5,888 nucleotides of DNA from Desulfobacterales bacterium (GCA_030601485.1 JAUVTO010000127.1:1-5888); one strand, 5' to 3'. Positions 1 to 5,888 are shown, counted from the stretch's first letter. The notes: generated from the sequence alone by a model not told the origin. Made by a program: numbers and translations.

Positions 1-120
1 ATGACGACATGCAAGACAGGTCTTAGGAGTATTTCGCAAACCGTTCTTGCCTTCTGGAAAAACAGTTTCGAGTTCGCCAAAGCAGGCGGGAAATTTCTTG
101 TCTACATCTTTATCGACCAT
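1..120 (-). CDS. Small Cys-containing protein of unknown function (N-terminal 40 codons; cut by window edge)
   Basis: The minus strand is open from an ATG at 120-118 to the left edge and encodes 40 residues of an unfinished protein. The visible part is hydrophilic at the N-terminus, then has a Phe-Pro-Ala-Cys-Phe-Gly segment (Cys13), a Glu-Thr-Val-Phe-Pro-Glu-Gly-Lys segment, and a Cys-Leu-Ala-Cys pair (Cys35, Cys38) just before the edge. The CxxC pair suggests a metal-binding knuckle (zinc or Fe-S), with partner cysteines expected in the missing part. It resembles small hypothetical proteins I associate with sulfate-reducing Desulfobacterota, but I cannot name a family. The frame is also open upstream of 120 back to a stop near 214, but that stretch lies in the repeat element and has no other ATG. 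There is no clear Shine-Dalgarno in front of the ATG, which lowers confidence in the exact start. It is the next same-strand gene after radC. The overlapping plus-strand frame is its shadow. Confidence 0.6.
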   Translation of the reverse strand, partial: MVDKDVDKKFPACFGELETVFPEGKNGLRNTPKTCLACRH

Positions 121-159
121 TGTCTTGTCAGTTTGCAGGACTTGTATAAGTTGAATTCT

Positions 160-280
160 AAAAGTTTGAAGTTTGAAGTGAGCTAAAGTTAAGGAGTCGC
201 TACGCTCCGGCTTTTATACAAATTGGCAGTATTCCTTAACTTTAGGCACTTTAGTTCACTTTAGGCACTTTACACTTTTG
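160..280. repeat. Composite palindromic intergenic repeat, copy A
   Basis: The core is an exact 13-base inverted repeat, CTAAAGTTAAGGA at 183-195 and TCCTTAACTTTAG at 233-245. It encloses a spacer with the motif GTCGCTACGCTCC (196-208) followed by an AT-rich stretch. Outside the core the left side carries AAGTTTG-type heptads (161-180). The right side carries repeated CACTTTA units (247-277) separated by GG or GTT. Because left-side units read as AAGTG and right-side units as CACTT, the whole element can fold as one long imperfect hairpin. It is closely related to copy B at 2241-2366. It lies between the radC stop and the start of the small Cys protein. The rest of this 227-base gap (281-347) is AT-rich and shows nothing I can name. 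Confidence 0.8.
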
Positions 281-347
281 CACACATAGAATGAATAAAC
301 CAAGTTATAAATACGTTACCGAATTTATGAATATATGTACTTAGTGC

Positions 348-1106
348 CTACTTATTTTGTATATCAAAGTCCCGATTCATCCGTGCAATATAACCTTGAT
401 CCGCAAAACTGAAATACCGGCTGTCTCCTATGATCAAATGTTCGTGAACGGTAATGCCGATTGCTCTGCATGCAAAAATTAACTGCCGTGTGATGGAGAT
501 ATCTTCCGGAGACGGATCGGGATCACCTGACGGATGATTGTGGGCAAAAATAAGAGCTGCGGCGTGATGATTGAGGGCTGCAAGTATTACTTCTCTCGGG
601 TAAACCGAACTTGCAGTCAAAGTTCCTTCAAAAAGGATTTCCGTGGCAAGAACCCTGTTTTTGGCATCAAGAAAAAGAACCGTGAAGCATTCACGCCTTT
701 TCTCTCTTATGCCGTGGTAAAGATAATCAAACAGTTCTTTAGAGTTGTTCAAGGGATCTTTATGGATCAGCCGTTTTTCAAGATAACGATCAGCAACCGC
801 TTTTATAAGCTTGATCCCCAGCAGATTTTTAGGGCCAATCCCGGGCACTTCACAAAGCGCTGCCGGTGAAGCTTCAAGTACCCCCTGCAGCGTTTTAAAT
901 CGTTTCAGTGAAGCCTTGGCGGCATCCTTGCAGTCTTTCCGAGGAGTGGCAAGGGTCAGGAGTAATTCAATGACTTCATAGTCATGAAATCCGGACAGGC
1001 CTGAAGCAAGAAATTTTTTCCTCAGCCTCTCCCGGTGTCCTTTCCCCTTATGCGGTCCGACACGTTCCATTTCGGGCTGCCCATGGGAAATCGCATCTTT
1101 TTTCAT
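348..1106 (-). CDS. radC: RadC family protein (JAB/MPN+ domain)
   Basis: This 252-residue protein matches the RadC (UPF0758) family. The N-terminal region (about 22-75) is a RadC N-terminal helical segment, with a GHRERLRKKF start and an EVIELLLT stretch. A helix-hairpin-helix-like EVPGIGPKN follows at 86-94. The C-terminal half (about 120-245) is the JAB1/MPN+ metalloprotease-like fold. Putative zinc ligands are in HNHPSGDPDPSPED, with His189, His191 and Asp202, and the upstream glutamate is probably Glu160 in FEGT. All JAMM residues appear intact. The historical DNA-repair role of RadC is disputed and its biochemical function is unsettled. Length is close to the usual 220-250. The ATG at 1106 lies 8 bases after the gpsA stop. 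No good Shine-Dalgarno is visible, so translation may be coupled to gpsA; Met13 would be an alternative start. The stop is TAG at 350-348. Confidence 0.95.
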   Translation of the reverse strand: MKKDAISHGQPEMERVGPHKGKGHRERLRKKFLASGLSGFHDYEVIELLLTLATPRKDCKDAAKASLKRFKTLQGVLEASPAALCEVPGIGPKNLLGIKLIKAVADRYLEKRLIHKDPLNNSKELFDYLYHGIREKRRECFTVLFLDAKNRVLATEILFEGTLTASSVYPREVILAALNHHAAALIFAHNHPSGDPDPSPEDISITRQLIFACRAIGITVHEHLIIGDSRYFSFADQGYIARMNRDFDIQNK

Positions 1107-1114
1107 AAACCGAT

Positions 1115-2149
1115 TTAATTTGCGTCGAGTTCGTGTTTAAGGTCGCGGGTCATCAGCCTGTGTACGGCCTCTTTGGGAGAAACATCGTTATAAAGAATAT
1201 GGTATACTTCGTGAGAAATCGGCATTTCAACATTAAGCCTCCGTGATAGATTATAAATCGACTTGGCTGTTTTGACACCCTCTGCAACCATTCGCATTTC
1301 AGACAGGATATCTTTTAGCTTCATGCCCACCCCTATCTTTTTCCCCACGGTATGGTTCCTGCTGATATTTCCGGTGCAGGTCAGCACCAAGTCCCCGACA
1401 CCGGCGATCCCGGCAAAAGTCCGCGGGTCGGCACCAAGCTTTAATCCCAGCCGGCGCATCTCTGTCAGCCCCCTGGTAATCAGGGCCGCCCTTGTATTTA
1501 AACCCAGCCCAAGACCATCCATGATCCCGGCGGCGATGGCAATAACATTTTTTACGGCCCCTCCCAGTTCAAGACCGATCATATCATTGTTAGTATAAAC
1601 CCTGAAATACGGTGTTGCAAACAAATGCTGAATATAGCCAGCTATTTTTTGGTCTTTTGATCCCACAGCGATAACCGTGGGAAATTTATTCGCGACTTCC
1701 CGTGCAAAACTCGGTCCTGAAAGAACTGCAAAAAAGTTTTCGGCAATTTCAGGGAGGGTCTCTTTGAGCACACCGGACATGGTCAAATGGGTCTTGTTCT
1801 CGATACCTTTTGAAGCCGACACAATAATCGTCCCGGGCGAAAGATGTCCGCGAATTTTTTGAGCCGTCTCCCTCATAACATGTGACGGAACAACAATCAG
1901 TACAAGATCTTTTTTTGATACAACTTCGGAAATATCGTTGGAAGGGAATATGTTGGCGGAAAGTTTAAAACCCGGGAGAAAAAATTTGTTTTCCCTGTAT
2001 TCCCGGATCTGCTCTTTTACTTCCTCTTCAAATACCCATAAATCGACTTTAAAACCTTTTAAAGCCAAAAGATCGGCAAGAGCCGTACCCCAGCTTCCGG
2101 CACCCACAACACCGATCTTTACGGCACTAACATCTATTTGATTTTTCAC
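1115..2149 (-). CDS. gpsA: Glycerol-3-phosphate dehydrogenase [NAD(P)+]
   Basis: This 344-residue cytosolic enzyme reduces dihydroxyacetone phosphate to sn-glycerol 3-phosphate, the backbone precursor of membrane phospholipids. The Rossmann nucleotide-binding loop is GAGSWGT at 16-22, preceded by the beta strand KIGVV. Further family landmarks are SASKG (Lys114), LSGPSFAREV (143-152), GAVKN (Lys200), GVGDLVLT (Asp253) and the SRN motif (263-265). Lys114, Lys200, Asp253, Arg264 and Asn265 line up with active-site and substrate-binding residues known in the family. Length is normal, with about ten extra residues before the first strand. The start codon is GTG at 2149-2147: an AAGGTGA Shine-Dalgarno lies 7 bases upstream and there is no in-frame Met before residue 92. 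radC follows after 8 bases, suggesting a gpsA-radC transcription unit. gyrA lies upstream, separated by a repeat-containing spacer. Confidence 0.97.
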   Translation of the reverse strand: MKNQIDVSAVKIGVVGAGSWGTALADLLALKGFKVDLWVFEEEVKEQIREYRENKFFLPGFKLSANIFPSNDISEVVSKKDLVLIVVPSHVMRETAQKIRGHLSPGTIIVSASKGIENKTHLTMSGVLKETLPEIAENFFAVLSGPSFAREVANKFPTVIAVGSKDQKIAGYIQHLFATPYFRVYTNNDMIGLELGGAVKNVIAIAAGIMDGLGLGLNTRAALITRGLTEMRRLGLKLGADPRTFAGIAGVGDLVLTCTGNISRNHTVGKKIGVGMKLKDILSEMRMVAEGVKTAKSIYNLSRRLNVEMPISHEVYHILYNDVSPKEAVHRLMTRDLKHELDAN

Positions 2150-2156
2150 TGGCTAA

Positions 2157-2163
2157 TCACCTT
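2157..2163 (-). promoter_or_regulatory. Ribosome binding site that fixes the GTG start of gpsA
   Basis: The minus strand reads AAGGTGA, 7 bases before the GTG at 2149-2147. This is a good Shine-Dalgarno match at a normal distance, so the non-ATG start is preferred even though it adds about ten residues before the Rossmann strand. Confidence 0.75.
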
Positions 2164-2182
2164 AACTGTAAAGAATCCTGTC

Positions 2183-2218
2183 CCAAAGGACCAGACTTTG
2201 GTTTTCCCCTGAAAGGGG
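2183..2218. other. Two adjacent small hairpins in the gpsA leader region
   Basis: CCAAAG (2183-2188) pairs with CTTTGG (2196-2201) over a 7-base loop, and CCCCT (2206-2210) pairs with AGGGG (2214-2218) over a 3-base loop. On the plus strand each stem is followed by a short T run, but no plus-strand gene ends here. On the minus strand, which is the gpsA sense strand, neither is followed by a T tract. They may be leader RNA structure or part of a bidirectional insulating sequence. The stems are short and could be chance. Confidence 0.35.
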
Positions 2219-2240
2219 CTGTTTTACTTAAAGCCGTACA

Positions 2241-2366
2241 AGTTAAAAGTGTCTAAAGTGATCTAAAGTGCCTGAAGTTATTGTGTCGCTTCGCTCCACT
2301 GATTTTATATAATTGACAGAATTCCTTAACTTTAGCTCACTTTAAACTTTAGTTCACTTCAAACTG
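2241..2366. repeat. Composite palindromic intergenic repeat, copy B
   Basis: This is a diverged copy of the element at 160-280. The shared core runs from GTCGCTTCGCTCC (2285-2297) through an AT-rich stretch to ATTCCTTAACTTTAG (2321-2335); the last 15 bases are identical to 231-245. TCCTTAACTTTAGCTCAC (2323-2340) is the exact reverse complement of the left arm of copy A (178-195), so the two copies share both arms as well as the centre. Left flank units are TAAAGTG-like, spaced 9-10 bases apart (2245-2278). Right flank units are CACTTTA/CACTTCA-like (2339-2364). The inner inverted repeat is less perfect than in copy A. The element sits in the 291-base gap between gyrA and gpsA. The rest of this gap next to gyrA (2367-2440) is AT-rich, with only a weak 4-bp stem and no clear terminator. 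Confidence 0.8.
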
Positions 2367-2440
2367 AGGTCTAAAATATTATAAATGATATTCCGAGGAT
2401 TATTTTTTGAGCATAACGCAGAGATTGCGCGAAAAGACCA

Positions 2441-4888
2441 TTAATCAACAGACTCATAATGATCTTCCTTTTCCGCTAACCTTGCAACACCTGCAACTTT
2501 TTCTTCGGGTAACAGCCCGATAAGTTTTACCCCCTGGGTGTTACGGCTGATCACAGAAATTTGGCTCACTGACATGCGTATCAGCTTCCCCGTGTCAGCC
2601 ATTAACATCAGATCATCGTCATCATCAACCAGAAGTATTGCCACGACCTGTCCGTTTCGCTCACTGGTCTTAATGGTAATAACACCTTTGCCCCCGCGTC
2701 TCTGGAGAGGATACTCATCAATCGAGGTTCTTTTCCCGTATCCGTTCTCTGTTGCCGTAAACAGATTCTGGCCATGGCTTAGAACCTCCATGCCAACAAT
2801 TCGGTCATCTTTCCCAAGCCTCAACCCGCGAACGCCCCTTGCAACACGGCCGCTCGCTCTAACGTCAGACTCGTGAAAACGTATGGATTTACCCATGGCA
2901 GAACCCAAAAAGATATTCTGGGTCCCGTCTGTTATCCTTGTTGCAATCAATTCGTCACCTGGAATCAGACTTAAGGCAATGATACCGCCGGATCTGGGTC
3001 TGGAAAACGCCATAAGATCGGTCTTTTTGACCAGTCCGCTTCGGGTTGCCATAATAATGTAATAACCCGGTTCAAATGCCGGAACAGCAAGCACTGTTGT
3101 AAGTTTTTCATCGTTTCCCAGGTTAAGAAGATTAACAATGGCTTTGCCTCGGCTCATACGGCCGGCCTGGGGAATATCGTACACCTTGCACCAGTAAACC
3201 CTTCCCTGGTTTGTGAAAAACAGGAACGTATGGTGGGTGGAAGCCACAAAGAGATCAGCAATAAAATCGTCATCCTTAACTCCCATGGCTGTCTTTCCTT
3301 TGCCGCCGCGATGCTGTTGCCGGTAAAGGGTAATGGGATTCCGTTTAATATAACCGCTTTTGGAAATGGTAACGACCATGTCCTCTTCAACAATCATATC
3401 CTCAATGGTTATTTCTTTTGTCGATTCAACAATCTCCGTCCGGCGCTCATCACCGTACTCTTGCTGTATTTTCGTTAGCTCGTCCTTGATAATATTTTTC
3501 ACAAGACGCTCACTGCTTAAAATCTCTTTGTACCAGGCGATATCTTTGAGAATATTCTTGTATTCTTCCAGAATTTTTTCCTGCTCCAAACCGGTAAGCC
3601 GCTGCAGACGCATATCCAGTATGGCCTGGGCCTGTATTTCCGTCAGGTCGTATGTTCGAACCAGGCCTTTTTTAGCTTCGTCCGGCGATTTGGATTCGCG
3701 AATCAGAAATACGACATCGTCAAGATTTTCAAGGGCGATTTTTAAGCCTTCCAGGAGATGGGCCCGCGCTTCAGCCTTTTTCAGGTCATACCGGGTCCGC
3801 CGGATGATAATCTCCCTGCGGTGAAGAATGAAATGCTCAAGAATCTTTTTCAAAGAAAGCTGTTGGGGCTGATTGTTTACAATGGCAAGAAAAATAATGC
3901 CGAAGCTGTTCTCCATTCGCGTGTGCTTGTAAAGCTGATTGATGATCACCTCCGCAAATTGATCTTTTTTCAGCCCCACTGCGATCCGCATACCTTCCCG
4001 GTCCGACTCATCCCTTATATATCGTATCCCTTCGATCTGCTTTTTTCTTATCAGGTCCGCGATTTTTTCAATAAGTTTTGCCTTGTTCACCTGATAGGGA
4101 AGCTCCGTGACAACGATTGTCTCTCTGCCTGTCCTTTTGTCTTTCTCGATCACGGCTCTTGCCCTGATCCGGATGATGCCCCGGCCGGTTGTATATGCGT
4201 CATGAATTCCCCTGGTTCCGTAAATAATGCCAGCCGTGGGGAAGTCCGGGCCGGGGATATACTGCAAAAGATCCTGGGATATTAGATCGGGATCATCTAT
4301 GACTGCCTTTGTGGCTTCAATGATTTCAAAAAGATTGTGGGGCGGAATGTTGGTAGCCATACCAACGGCGATGCCCGAGGAACCATTTACTAAAAGGTTG
4401 GGAACTTTGGACGGAAGTACGGAAGGTTCTGTAAAAGAATCATCATAATTAGGCGTAAACTCAACGGTTTCCTTTTCCAGGTCCTCCATCATCTCATGGG
4501 CCATACGCGACATTCTGATTTCGGTATACCTCATTGCAGCCGGAGGGTCACCATCCACGGAACCAAAATTGCCCTGGCCGTCTACAAGGGGATACCTTAA
4601 AGAAAAATCCTGGGCCATACGCACAATCGTATCATAAACCGCGGTATCGCCATGGGGATGATATTTACCGATAACATCTCCGACAATGCGAGCGGATTTT
4701 TTATATGCTTTGTTCCAATCGTTTTTCAGCTCTCGCATTGCAAATAGTATGCGTCGGTGCACGGGTTTCAGACCGTCGCGCACTTCCGGGAGTGCTCTCC
4801 CGATGATTACGCTCATGGCATAATCGAGATACGACTTTTTCATCTCGCTCTCGATACTGATCTGTGCCAACTTTTCCGTATTCAACAT
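2441..4888 (-). CDS. gyrA: DNA gyrase subunit A
   Basis: This is the DNA-cleaving subunit of the A2B2 type II topoisomerase that introduces negative supercoils using ATP hydrolysed by GyrB. From the ATG at 4888 it is 815 residues. The N-terminal breakage-reunion domain has the signature SYLDYAMSVIIGRALPEVRD. The catalytic Tyr121 with preceding Arg120 sits in AAMRYTEIRM. The quinolone-determining segment HPHGDTAVYD has Thr82 and Asp86 at the positions of E. coli Ser83 and Asp87. A coiled-coil tower region follows (about 360-490), then the six-bladed beta-pinwheel C-terminal domain with a GyrA box, QHRGGKG, at 525-531. This box and the overall length favour GyrA over ParC. A second box-like heptad, QRRGGKG, is at 729-735. 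An in-frame GTG nine bases further upstream (4897) would give 818 residues, but the AGGTGG Shine-Dalgarno abuts it directly, so ATG 4888 is preferred. gyrB is not in the window. The stop is TAA at 2443-2441. Confidence 0.98.
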   Translation of the reverse strand: MLNTEKLAQISIESEMKKSYLDYAMSVIIGRALPEVRDGLKPVHRRILFAMRELKNDWNKAYKKSARIVGDVIGKYHPHGDTAVYDTIVRMAQDFSLRYPLVDGQGNFGSVDGDPPAAMRYTEIRMSRMAHEMMEDLEKETVEFTPNYDDSFTEPSVLPSKVPNLLVNGSSGIAVGMATNIPPHNLFEIIEATKAVIDDPDLISQDLLQYIPGPDFPTAGIIYGTRGIHDAYTTGRGIIRIRARAVIEKDKRTGRETIVVTELPYQVNKAKLIEKIADLIRKKQIEGIRYIRDESDREGMRIAVGLKKDQFAEVIINQLYKHTRMENSFGIIFLAIVNNQPQQLSLKKILEHFILHRREIIIRRTRYDLKKAEARAHLLEGLKIALENLDDVVFLIRESKSPDEAKKGLVRTYDLTEIQAQAILDMRLQRLTGLEQEKILEEYKNILKDIAWYKEILSSERLVKNIIKDELTKIQQEYGDERRTEIVESTKEITIEDMIVEEDMVVTISKSGYIKRNPITLYRQQHRGGKGKTAMGVKDDDFIADLFVASTHHTFLFFTNQGRVYWCKVYDIPQAGRMSRGKAIVNLLNLGNDEKLTTVLAVPAFEPGYYIIMATRSGLVKKTDLMAFSRPRSGGIIALSLIPGDELIATRITDGTQNIFLGSAMGKSIRFHESDVRASGRVARGVRGLRLGKDDRIVGMEVLSHGQNLFTATENGYGKRTSIDEYPLQRRGGKGVITIKTSERNGQVVAILLVDDDDDLMLMADTGKLIRMSVSQISVISRNTQGVKLIGLLPEEKVAGVARLAEKEDHYESVD

Positions 4889-4897
4889 ATTAAACAC

Positions 4898-4903
4898 CCA
4901 CCT
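4898..4903 (-). promoter_or_regulatory. Ribosome binding site that decides the gyrA start
   Basis: The minus strand reads AGGTGG, with 9 bases to the ATG at 4888-4886 and none to the upstream GTG at 4897-4895. The spacing therefore picks the ATG. The site directly continues the GGTTCAAGGTTCA heptad array, so the repeat runs up to the translation start. Confidence 0.65.
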
Positions 4904-4924
4904 GAACCTTGAACCTTTTAACCC
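4903..4924. repeat. Short heptad array next to the gyrA start
   Basis: Two perfect TGAACCT units (4903-4909, 4910-4916) are followed by a degenerate TTTAACCC. The period is 7 bases. The units are in the same orientation as the array at 4990-5025, on the other side of the AT-rich palindrome. Confidence 0.75.
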
Positions 4925-4928
4925 AAAC

Positions 4929-4972
4929 TAATAATCAATCGTTAATTATTAATTATTAACAATTGATTATTA
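4929..4972. repeat. AT-rich 44-base palindrome upstream of gyrA
   Basis: The two 22-base halves meet at 4950/4951 with no loop. Of 22 base pairs 20 are complementary; the mismatches are 4940/4961 and 4947/4954. The outer arm AATAATCAAT pairs with ATTGATTATT. It is composed almost wholly of A and T, so as DNA it could extrude a cruciform or simply melt easily. It lies 41 bases upstream of the gyrA ATG and may overlap its promoter. No T tract follows, so it is not a typical terminator for the transporter gene upstream. Confidence 0.8.
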
Positions 4973-4989
4973 ACCATTACTTCTACCCA

Positions 4990-5025
4990 TGAACCCTGAA
5001 CCCTAAACCTCTGAACCTTGAACCG
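4990..5025. repeat. Heptad tandem array between the transporter gene and the palindrome
   Basis: There are five 7-base units: TGAACCC, TGAACCC, TAAACCT, then after one extra base TGAACCT and TGAACCG. Together with 4903-4924 they flank the palindrome on both sides in the same orientation. The array begins 11 bases downstream of the stop codon of the AI-2E family gene (read on the minus strand). Confidence 0.8.
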
Positions 5026-5035
5026 TTCCTATTTT

Positions 5036-5888
5036 TCAATCCTTAACCGGATCAACCAGTTGTTGATAACTGGTATAATAAATATCCGTTAATGTTAAAA
5101 AAGCAGTGGCAACCAGAGGGCCGTAAATAATGCCCAGGATTCCGAACATCTTCAATCCCCCGATGATTGAGAAAAAAACAAGGAGCGTATGCATTTTCAC
5201 CCGTTGACCCACCAGTTTTGGTTTTAACAGATATTCGATTCCACCGGAAAGTATCATGTAAAAAACAATAAAAAATATCCCTGATGCAATCCACCCCTTT
5301 AAGAATAGATAAATAGCCACGGGAATAAATACAACGCCTATTCCTATGATAGGAAGAAACGCGAGCAGGGACATTATAACCCCCCATAAAAACGGCGAGT
5401 TAAAATTGAAAAAGAAAAAAACGATACCTCCCGCAACCCCCTGAATCATTCCGCAAAGTCCATTTCCGATAAGAATGGCACCGGCCATGTCCTTAAATTT
5501 TTGAATTAGTTTTTCGTCCTGTTCCCTTGGCAGCGGAGAAAGATCAATAATAAATTCAATCAGTTTGTCCCCGTCAATTAAAAGATAATAGATAATAAGG
5601 AGCATAAAAAAGAAATATGCAAAAAATTTGAATACGTTCGAGGCAATAGAACTGGCCTGCTGAAACAGAAAGAGGCCGACGAATTTTACCAGCTCTGAAA
5701 CCGCCTTATTTACCTCTTCACCTGTAATTTTTATATTTAAATTAGAAAGGAAAAGGTTTGCTCGTTCAAGAACCCTGCTGCTTTCAAGCAGGGGCTTGAT
5801 CTGGTCGCTGATTGCCCCACCCTTTCCCATAAGATACAGGCTGTAAGCCTCTTTTGACAGAATGCCTACAAAAAAGACGATCGGGATA
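5036..5888 (-). CDS. AI-2E family transporter (PerM/TqsA-like membrane protein), 5' end cut by window edge
   Basis: This is a polytopic inner-membrane protein of the AI-2E/UPF0118 family. Members have been linked to export of the quorum-sensing signal AI-2 (TqsA) and to sodium or lithium/proton antiport; the substrate here cannot be assigned. The frame stays open from the Met at 5830 up to 5888 and the extra residues (IPIVFFVGILSKEAYSLYL) suit the family, so the gene continues beyond the window. About 283 residues are visible of a usual 340-370, so the first one or two membrane segments are missing. Numbering from the Met at 5830, hydrophobic stretches lie at about 66-85, 118-142, 148-178, 182-198 and 214-250. 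Family hallmarks are the LPIIGIG segment (159-165), the LLKPKLVGQRVKMHTLLVFF region (201-220) and FGILGIIYGPLVATA (229-243). Between the first two stretches is a charged DGDKLIEFI...REQDEKLIQKFKD region. The stop is TGA at 5038-5036. gyrA follows on the same strand after a 147-base repeat-rich gap, so co-transcription is uncertain. Confidence 0.92.
   Translation of the reverse strand, partial: IPIVFFVGILSKEAYSLYLMGKGGAISDQIKPLLESSRVLERANLFLSNLNIKITGEEVNKAVSELVKFVGLFLFQQASSIASNVFKFFAYFFFMLLIIYYLLIDGDKLIEFIIDLSPLPREQDEKLIQKFKDMAGAILIGNGLCGMIQGVAGGIVFFFFNFNSPFLWGVIMSLLAFLPIIGIGVVFIPVAIYLFLKGWIASGIFFIVFYMILSGGIEYLLKPKLVGQRVKMHTLLVFFSIIGGLKMFGILGIIYGPLVATAFLTLTDIYYTSYQQLVDPVKD

Noticed and set aside
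1..186. Plus-strand 61-codon open frame at the left edge
   Set aside because: It overlaps a more protein-like minus-strand frame and runs into repeat element A; its composition looks like a shadow and all neighbours are on the minus strand.
160..280. Insertion sequence or complete mobile element
   Set aside because: No transposase frame and no target-site duplication could be identified; only a short repeat can be supported.
534..869. Plus-strand open frame antisense to radC
   Set aside because: It lies fully inside radC, covering the JAB-domain codons; no ribosome binding site or recognisable protein features.
2183..2218. Rho-independent terminator
   Set aside because: Stems are 5-6 bp, T runs follow only on the plus strand where no gene ends, and on the minus strand this is the gpsA leader.
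2411..2440. Terminator just after gyrA
   Set aside because: Only a 4-bp stem (CGCA/TGCG) is visible on the gyrA sense strand and no T tract follows.
3360..4285. Long plus-strand open frames antisense to gyrA (3360-3824 and 3758-4285)
   Set aside because: They lie wholly inside the well-supported gyrA frame, are Ser/Arg-rich or otherwise unlike known proteins, and have no convincing start signals. They are shadows.
4903..5025. CRISPR array
   Set aside because: The repeated units are only 7 bases with no spacers, and no cas genes are present.

Overview
The window holds a run of five same-strand (minus) genes. Four are recognisable: an AI-2E family membrane transporter (5' end cut by the right edge), DNA gyrase subunit A, NAD(P)-dependent glycerol-3-phosphate dehydrogenase, and a RadC/JAB-domain protein. 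The fifth is a small Cys-containing protein that runs off the left edge. Protein style, moderate GC and the type of intergenic repeats suggest a Desulfobacterota (former Deltaproteobacteria), probably Desulfobacterales-like. This is an inference from pattern familiarity, not from a marker gene.

Layout in transcription order (right to left): AI-2E transporter (5888-5036), a 147-base spacer with heptad repeats and an AT-rich palindrome, gyrA (4888-2441), a 291-base spacer with a composite palindromic repeat (element B) and two small hairpins, gpsA (2149-1115), 8 bases, radC (1106-348), a 227-base spacer with a second copy of the composite repeat (element A), and the start of a small protein gene (120 to beyond 1). 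Only gpsA and radC are spaced tightly enough to suggest translational coupling. The longer gaps make separate promoters possible, but I could not pick out a convincing promoter by eye.

The genes are housekeeping: chromosome supercoiling (GyrA), phospholipid precursor synthesis (GpsA), a widely conserved protein of uncertain role (RadC) and a membrane permease. They do not form a single pathway, and I see no defence, mobile or biosynthetic system.

The unusual content is between the genes. Every spacer longer than 100 bases carries an inverted-repeat core flanked by short tandem or degenerate repeats. Elements A and B are clearly homologous. The gyrA-upstream element is built the same way from different units, and its repeat array runs into the gyrA ribosome binding site.
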